Below are positions 34,870 to 38,768 of a DNA stretch of 38,768 nucleotides, in pieces. Below the pieces are notes generated by a model that saw only the letters and a program-made list of their open reading frames with translations, did not search any database and was not told the origin of the DNA. The translations under genes and the position numbers were made by a program. The first letter of the stretch is position 1. Each line of letters begins with the position of its first letter. Source of the stretch: Coriobacteriia bacterium (GTDB lineage: Bacteria > Actinomycetota > Coriobacteriia > Anaerosomatales > PALSA-660). The stretch covers positions 1 through 38,768 of the forward strand of contig JAUSAU010000108.1 of the NCBI GenBank assembly GCA_030652345.1, given 5' to 3'.

Positions 34870-35192
34870 CGGACACCACGATCTGGATCGTGATCGTCGG
34901 GATGGCTCTGACCAACGTCATCCTGCGCGCCCTGCCGCTGGCGATCCTCTCACGCATGGAGCTGCCGCCTATCGTCGAACGCTGGCTCGGCTTCGTCCCG
35001 GTCTCGGTCATGGCCGCCATGGTCGCCACCAGCGTCCTGCAGCCCGACGGGATCTGGCTGCCGCCGCTGACCAACCCGTATCTGCTCGCATCGGTCCCGA
35101 CGGCGGTCGTCTATCGCTCCACGCGGAGCTTCCTCGGTGCGACCGCCGTGGGCATCCTGTCCTTTCTGGCGTTCCGCTACATGCTCGGGTAG
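34866..35192 (+). CDS. azlD: Branched-chain amino acid exporter small subunit
   Basis: The 108-residue protein has four hydrophobic helices; NVILRALPLAILSRMELPPIVERWLGFVPVSVMAAMV is typical AzlD. Start: ATG 34866, overlapping the azlC stop by 4 nt; the two subunits are translationally coupled. The next gene, DUF1015, begins 65 nt later, after a GC-only alternating stretch. Confidence 0.92.
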   Translation: MTDTTIWIVIVGMALTNVILRALPLAILSRMELPPIVERWLGFVPVSVMAAMVATSVLQPDGIWLPPLTNPYLLASVPTAVVYRSTRSFLGATAVGILSFLAFRYMLG

Positions 35193-35257
35193 CATGGCTC
35201 CCGCGCGCGCGCCGCGCGCGTGATCCGCGCTCGTCCGTGCGTTGAAGGGAATCCCCC

Positions 35258-36559
35258 GTGGCCGTCGTCCGCCCGTTCCGCGCTGTCCGCTACGCACGCC
35301 CCGAGGGCTTCGACATCACGCCGCTGACCGCTCCCCCCTACGACGTCATCCCCGCAGAACTGCGCGAGGACCTGCTGGGGCGCGACCCCCATAACGTCGT
35401 CGCGCTCGAGCTGCCGGAAGGCGCCCTGGACCCCTCGGCCCCCGGCAACCGCTACGAGACGGCACGCACGCGCTGGCGCTCGTGGCTCGAGGAGGGCATC
35501 CTCGGAGTCGAAGGCGACCCGGTCATCTACGTCCTCGAACAGCGCTACCCGCATCAGGGAACCGAGATCGCCCGTCGCGGCTTCATCGCCGCCGTCGACC
35601 TCGAGCCGTTCTCGGCCGGAGTCGTCCTGCCGCACGAGCGCACGCTTCCCAAGGCCATCGACGACCGACTGAACATGACGCGAGCGACCGCGGCGAATCT
35701 GAGCCAGGTCTTCTCGATGTACGACGACCCGGAGCATGTCACCGACGCGTTCATCGCCCGGGCGATGGCGACCCCCGCGCTCGCGACCGCGACCGACGAC
35801 GACGGGGTCGTGTCGACGATCTGGGCACTGACCGATCCGGCGGACCATATGGCACTCGCCGCGTTCATGGCGGACCGCCCGGTCTTCATCGCCGACGGTC
35901 ACCACCGCTACACCACCGCGCTCGCCTACCGCGACGAGCGACGGGCGGCCGAGGCCGACCTCCCCAAGGATGTCACGCCCCCTGCGTATGACTCCGTCAT
36001 GATGGCGCTGGTCAACATGGACGACCCGGGTCTCGTCGTCTGGCCGACTCACCGCATCGCCGACGCACCCGGCCATTTCGATCCGCAGGAGTTCCGGACC
36101 GCCCTCGCCGAGCATTTCGATGTGCTCGACGTCCCGGAGGGCCACCCGTCCAAGACACTGGCCGCCAATGCGGATCTGCCGTCGTTCCTGGTCGCGACAC
36201 GGGACGGCGTCACCAAGCTGGTGCGCCTGCGCTCTGACATCGACCACACCGCCGCGTACCCCACCGGCACATCCGCCCCGTGGCGCGCTCTCGATGTCGC
36301 CACGCTGCAGGAGCTCATCCTGAACCCCCTGCTCGATATCCACCCCGATCGCCCGGAGACGCTGGACCGTCTCTCGTTCGCGAAGGATGCCCACAAGGCG
36401 ATGAAGGCCGCCGGTGACCACGACGCCGTCTTCATCCTGAACCCGACGCGGATGGACCAGGTGGCGGCGGTGGCCCTCGCAGGCGAGACGATGCCTCAGA
36501 AGTCGACGTACTTCTATCCCAAGTTGCTCTCGGGACTGCTCTTCAAGTCGCTCGCCTGA
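35258..36559 (+). CDS. DUF1015 family protein
   Basis: The 433-residue soluble protein is full length for DUF1015. Recognisable segments are VRPFRAVRYARP and TAPPYDVI at the N-terminus, VLPHERTLPKAIDDRLNM near 123-140, IADGHHRYTTALAYRDE near 209-225, and VWPTHRI. The DGHHRY motif recalls the GxxR box II of ParB/SerK-fold enzymes, but this is only a visual likeness. Start: GTG 35258, with GAAGGGAA upstream. The function of the family is not settled to my knowledge. It converges with the HhH endonuclease gene. Confidence 0.9.
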   Translation: MAVVRPFRAVRYARPEGFDITPLTAPPYDVIPAELREDLLGRDPHNVVALELPEGALDPSAPGNRYETARTRWRSWLEEGILGVEGDPVIYVLEQRYPHQGTEIARRGFIAAVDLEPFSAGVVLPHERTLPKAIDDRLNMTRATAANLSQVFSMYDDPEHVTDAFIARAMATPALATATDDDGVVSTIWALTDPADHMALAAFMADRPVFIADGHHRYTTALAYRDERRAAEADLPKDVTPPAYDSVMMALVNMDDPGLVVWPTHRIADAPGHFDPQEFRTALAEHFDVLDVPEGHPSKTLAANADLPSFLVATRDGVTKLVRLRSDIDHTAAYPTGTSAPWRALDVATLQELILNPLLDIHPDRPETLDRLSFAKDAHKAMKAAGDHDAVFILNPTRMDQVAAVALAGETMPQKSTYFYPKLLSGLLFKSLA

Positions 36560-36560
36560 G

Positions 36561-36590
36561 GCGAAGCGGGTCGAACCGAGAGGCCTTCGC
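36561..36590. terminator. Hairpin between convergent DUF1015 and HhH genes
   Basis: Arms GCGAAG (36561-36566) and CTTCGC (36585-36590) frame an inner CGG/CCG stem. It occupies the 30-nt gap between the two stop codons and would work in either direction. There is no U-run, so it is only a candidate. Confidence 0.4.
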
Positions 36591-37384
36591 TACCTGACCG
36601 CTCCGCGATCGCCGACCCCTTGGACCGAAAGGCCCACGAGGCGTGGACAGGCGTGCCCGATCCGGCACGCGTCGCACTCCGCGCGTCGCGGGTGGCACCA
36701 CTGACGCCCGACGAGCCAGGCGGGCAGGTCCAGACGGCCGGGCGACTCGGGGCACGCGGCGGAAGCGGCTGCTGCCACGTCCGCCGGAGTGTCACGCTCG
36801 ACAAGGCCCGCACGGAGGAACACGCGACGGACGTGCACGTCGTAGGCGACGGTACCCCGGTCGAGCCCCGCGATCGGCACCCCGAAGTGACGCGCCAGGA
36901 TCTCGACCGCCATCGCGGCCTTCTTGCGCCCGATGCCCTTGAACGCGGAGAGGCGCTCCATCACCTCCACGGCGCTGCTTCCTGACGCCCATATGCGCGT
37001 CGCGTCGCCATCCCAGCACTCGAGCAGTCGCGCGGCCGCGTCCGATATCCAGCCGGCGAGCGTGTGCTTGAACCGGTGCAACGCCGGGCGACGGGCCACC
37101 GCCTCATCGACCGCCGCCCGCTCTGAGGCCAGTCGCCGGAGGTCGAGATGTCCCAGACGCTCGCGCAGCAGATAGGGGCCCGCCCAGGCGCGCTCGGCGG
37201 AGACCCCTTGCGTGAACAGCACGGCGAGAAGGAAGGCTTCCGGACAACCCTTCACGAGAGCGTCCGCCTCGGGGATGTCGGTGAACGCACCCCCGACCTG
37301 CGCTGCGCCGACTGCCGCCAGCTCCTCGCCGAACTCCAAGAGCGCCGCGGCCGGCGCGGAACAGGTCGGCGAGGGAGGCAGCAC
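36590..37384 (-). CDS. Endonuclease III-like HhH DNA glycosylase with Fe-S cluster
   Basis: The 264-residue protein is an Nth/MutY-type base-excision enzyme. The helix-hairpin-helix reads FKGIGRKKAAMAVEIL (148-163), with the lyase Lys K154; the catalytic Asp is D182 in YDVHVRRVF. The 4Fe-4S loop has the canonical spacing C230-x6-C237-x2-C240-x5-C246. Relative to E. coli Nth there are about 10 extra residues between the Lys and Asp (LDRGTVAYD), and Q59 sits in LFTQGVSAERAW where Nth has SAQT. Start: GTG 37384, 1 nt after the small membrane protein gene; no ribosome site is seen, so coupled translation is likely. Which bases it removes is unknown. Confidence 0.87.
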   Translation of the reverse strand: MLPPSPTCSAPAAALLEFGEELAAVGAAQVGGAFTDIPEADALVKGCPEAFLLAVLFTQGVSAERAWAGPYLLRERLGHLDLRRLASERAAVDEAVARRPALHRFKHTLAGWISDAAARLLECWDGDATRIWASGSSAVEVMERLSAFKGIGRKKAAMAVEILARHFGVPIAGLDRGTVAYDVHVRRVFLRAGLVERDTPADVAAAASAACPESPGRLDLPAWLVGRQWCHPRRAECDACRIGHACPRLVGLSVQGVGDRGAVR

Positions 37385-37385
37385 G

Positions 37386-37664
37386 TCAGTAGGAACTCAG
37401 CGCGCGCGACTTGATCTTGTGGATCAGCGCGAGCCGCTCCTCGTCCGTGAACGCATCCGGCATGACCTTGAGGGCCTTCAGCCGCGCCTGCATCCTGATG
37501 CCGTCCGCGACACGATGCACCGCCGAGAGCAGGCACGCGGCACAGCCCGCCCAGAAGACGCTCTCTACCAGCACGAAGCAGATGAACAGCGGGCTGGGAC
37601 GCATGCGCCGGTGGCGGTTGTGGCCATGTCCTCGACCGGCGTGCGGGATGCTCGGCATATGCAT
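37386..37664 (-). CDS. Small His-rich one-helix membrane protein
   Basis: The 92-residue protein starts at ATG 37664, with GAGGAGG 7 nt upstream. Its N-terminal 20 residues hold six histidines (MHMPSIPHAGRGHGHNRHRR), followed by one transmembrane helix (about 25-49, containing CAAC), then a basic helix and an FTDEERLALIHKIKSRALSSY tail. It might bind metal on the outer or inner face; no family is recognised. It is tightly coupled (1 nt) to the Fe-S endonuclease gene downstream. A 9-bp hairpin stands in its leader. Confidence 0.65.
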   Translation of the reverse strand: MHMPSIPHAGRGHGHNRHRRMRPSPLFICFVLVESVFWAGCAACLLSAVHRVADGIRMQARLKALKVMPDAFTDEERLALIHKIKSRALSSY

Positions 37665-37685
37665 CGGAAGGCCTCCTCGCGACGG

Positions 37686-37708
37686 GAGCGCCCGCGGCGC
37701 GGGCGCTC
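37686..37708 (-). promoter_or_regulatory. Leader hairpin of the His-rich protein gene
   Basis: Arms GAGCGCCCG (37686-37694) and CGGGCGCTC (37700-37708) with a 5-nt loop stand 10 nt upstream of the GAGGAGG ribosome site. It could end transcripts from the CW-motif gene upstream or control translation. TATCTC on the minus strand near 37725 is a possible -10 just before it. Confidence 0.4.
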
Positions 37709-37795
37709 GTGTGTCCGTTTGGAGATACCCCGGCGCAGCGCGCACGTCACCCTGCGAGGGGCGGCGGCCGTCAGCCCCACGGACGAGCGGGTGGA

Positions 37796-38038
37796 CTAGG
37801 AAGGGATGCGCGGCCCGTTCGTGAGGTAGAAGACGCAGAACTTGCACGTCTCCTTCTTGGCGACCATGCGGTCGATGGTCGGCTCGAAGATGAGAGCGGG
37901 ATCGCTCGTGATCTCATTCGTGGGGCGCCCGCACTGGGCGAACGCGCACTTCGTGGGGCACTGATGGCCCGGCTCGTTATGCGGACAGGTGGACTGCATG
38001 TCCTCGTCGCAGTCCCGCTGCTCCCAGCACTTGGCCAT
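37796..38038 (-). CDS. Small eight-cysteine protein with CW-type motif
   Basis: The 80-residue protein has eight Cys: C4 and C10 (KCWEQRDC), C18, C27, C31 and C36 (CPHNEPGHQCPTKCAFAQC), and C65/C68 (CKFC). The KCWE start and Cys spacing recall the short CW-motif metal proteins of anaerobes (often associated with Fe-S or redox signalling), but I cannot assign it to a named family. Start: ATG 38038, with AAAGG upstream; a TATACC -10-like site stands about 16 nt before that. Confidence 0.7.
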   Translation of the reverse strand: MAKCWEQRDCDEDMQSTCPHNEPGHQCPTKCAFAQCGRPTNEITSDPALIFEPTIDRMVAKKETCKFCVFYLTNGPRIPS

Positions 38039-38163
38039 CGTGGACGCCTTTCGTTGGTATACTTGCGGCCGCCCAATCCTAGCACGGCCAGCCGGCTCCG
38101 GCAGGAGACGACACTCGCATAGCGAATCCGACACCAGACACCTCCCGAAGGGCCGACAGCCGC

Positions 38164-38768
38164 ATGAGCGCACCCACACTCGACCGCTATGACACGATCG
38201 TCGCCGGAGCGGGTCCCGCCGGCGTGATGGCGGCGCTGCATGCCGCCGAACGCGGGACCGTCCTTCTCGTCGACTCCGCAAGCCTTCCCCGCGACAAGAG
38301 CTGCGGCGGGATGCTGCACGAGTGGACCCAGGACTTCCTCGCGCCCTTCGGCGGCATCCCGCGGGAGATCATCCTCGATCCCGAGCACGTCCATTTCCGC
38401 TACGTCGACTGGGATCGGCGGATCCGCAAGGCGACCGAACTGCGGTTCGTGAACGTCGATCGCGCGGGATTCGACGACTGGCTGGTCTCGCTGCTGCCCG
38501 ACAACGTGGAGATCGTCGGATCGTGCGGTGTCGACGCGTTCGAGCAGGACTCGTCAGGCGTCACGGTCACTCTCAAGACCGATGACGGGACCGCACTCGT
38601 GCGGGCGGAGAACCTCATCGGCGCGGACGGCGCCCGTTCGACCGTGCGGCGCGCACTCGGCGCCGGCTCTGTCGCCACCTATGTCACCCTGCAGGACTTC
38701 GTGGAGCTGCGCGGCGAACTCCCCCGCTACTTCGACTGCGTCTACATGCGCGACATCGGTGACTCGTT
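38164..38768 (+). CDS. Geranylgeranyl-reductase-type FAD oxidoreductase, cut by window end
   Basis: The first 201 codons are present. The N-terminal FAD motif is TIVAGAGPAGVMAALHAAERG (GxGxxG at 15-20) with LLVDSASLPRDKSCGGML, the Cys-Gly-Gly segment typical of the geranylgeranyl reductase/chlP-like flavoproteins. A second FAD contact, LIGADGARSTVRRALG, lies near 158-173. These enzymes reduce isoprenoid chains on lipids or quinones; the partner is unknown. Start: ATG 38164, with GAAGGG about 11 nt upstream. The C-terminal half is outside the window. Confidence 0.85.
   Translation, partial: MSAPTLDRYDTIVAGAGPAGVMAALHAAERGTVLLVDSASLPRDKSCGGMLHEWTQDFLAPFGGIPREIILDPEHVHFRYVDWDRRIRKATELRFVNVDRAGFDDWLVSLLPDNVEIVGSCGVDAFEQDSSGVTVTLKTDDGTALVRAENLIGADGARSTVRRALGAGSVATYVTLQDFVELRGELPRYFDCVYMRDIGDS

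Noticed and set aside
35199..35220. Alternating CG run after azlD as a terminator or Z-DNA site
   Set aside because: It can fold, but the run is a simple CG alternation without a T-run; the evidence is too weak for a feature.

Overview
This is a GC-rich, gene-dense bacterial chromosome segment with G or C at most third codon positions, many GTG starts, strong GGAGG ribosome sites and frequent 1-4 bp start/stop overlaps. Conserved gene orders (tgt-yajC-secD-secF-recJ-rel and pdxS-pdxT-yebC-ruvC-ruvA-ruvB), a superoxide reductase and a formate-tetrahydrofolate ligase point to an anaerobic actinobacterium. I infer a Coriobacteriia-like lineage, but no search was run to confirm this. No tRNA, rRNA, insertion sequence, prophage, integron or CRISPR array was seen. 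This looks like core chromosome rather than an accessory island.

Layout. Positions 1-6.0 kb, all minus strand, hold a truncated secreted Ig-like protein, a metallo-beta-lactamase-fold hydrolase, bifunctional (p)ppGpp synthetase/hydrolase and a large secreted NIDO/Ig/FN3 protein. Positions 6.1-9.8 kb hold one very large gene that joins RecJ nuclease, a HIRAN domain and a RecQ-type helicase. Positions 9.8-14.4 kb hold the Sec accessory operon (yajC, an inserted HD phosphohydrolase, secD, secF) behind tgt. Positions 14.5-16.2 kb hold an ECF sigma factor and its membrane anti-sigma factor. Positions 16.2-18.7 kb hold queA, a PHP phosphoesterase and queH, which with tgt make a queuosine group. Positions 18.8-22.3 kb hold a one-carbon (folate) group, fhs and folD, followed by an anchored surface protein. 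Positions 22.3-23.5 kb hold an isochorismatase-like hydrolase divergent from superoxide reductase.

Positions 23.5-27.3 kb hold ruvC-ruvA-ruvB with a LexA-type SOS box, followed without a visible terminator by a zinc-ribbon protein and an M48-like membrane protein that has lost its zinc site. Positions 27.3-29.9 kb hold yebC, pdxT and pdxS (pyridoxal phosphate synthesis). Positions 29.9-38.8 kb hold a DUF3048 lipoprotein, a small Cys-rich protein, lgt, lemA, a rhomboid protease, a zinc-ribbon protein, the azlCD exporter, a DUF1015 protein, an Fe-S endonuclease III relative, two small metal-ligand-rich proteins and the start of a geranylgeranyl-reductase-type flavoprotein.

The most notable items are the RecJ-HIRAN-RecQ fusion, which puts helicase and 5'-3' resection nuclease in one chain, and the SOS-boxed ruvCAB operon that appears to continue into a zinc-ribbon protein and a pseudo-M48 membrane protein. 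A recurring transcription layout is also of interest: TANNNT -10 boxes lie exactly 7 nt before the start codon of recJ, tgt and azlC, which suggests leaderless mRNAs.
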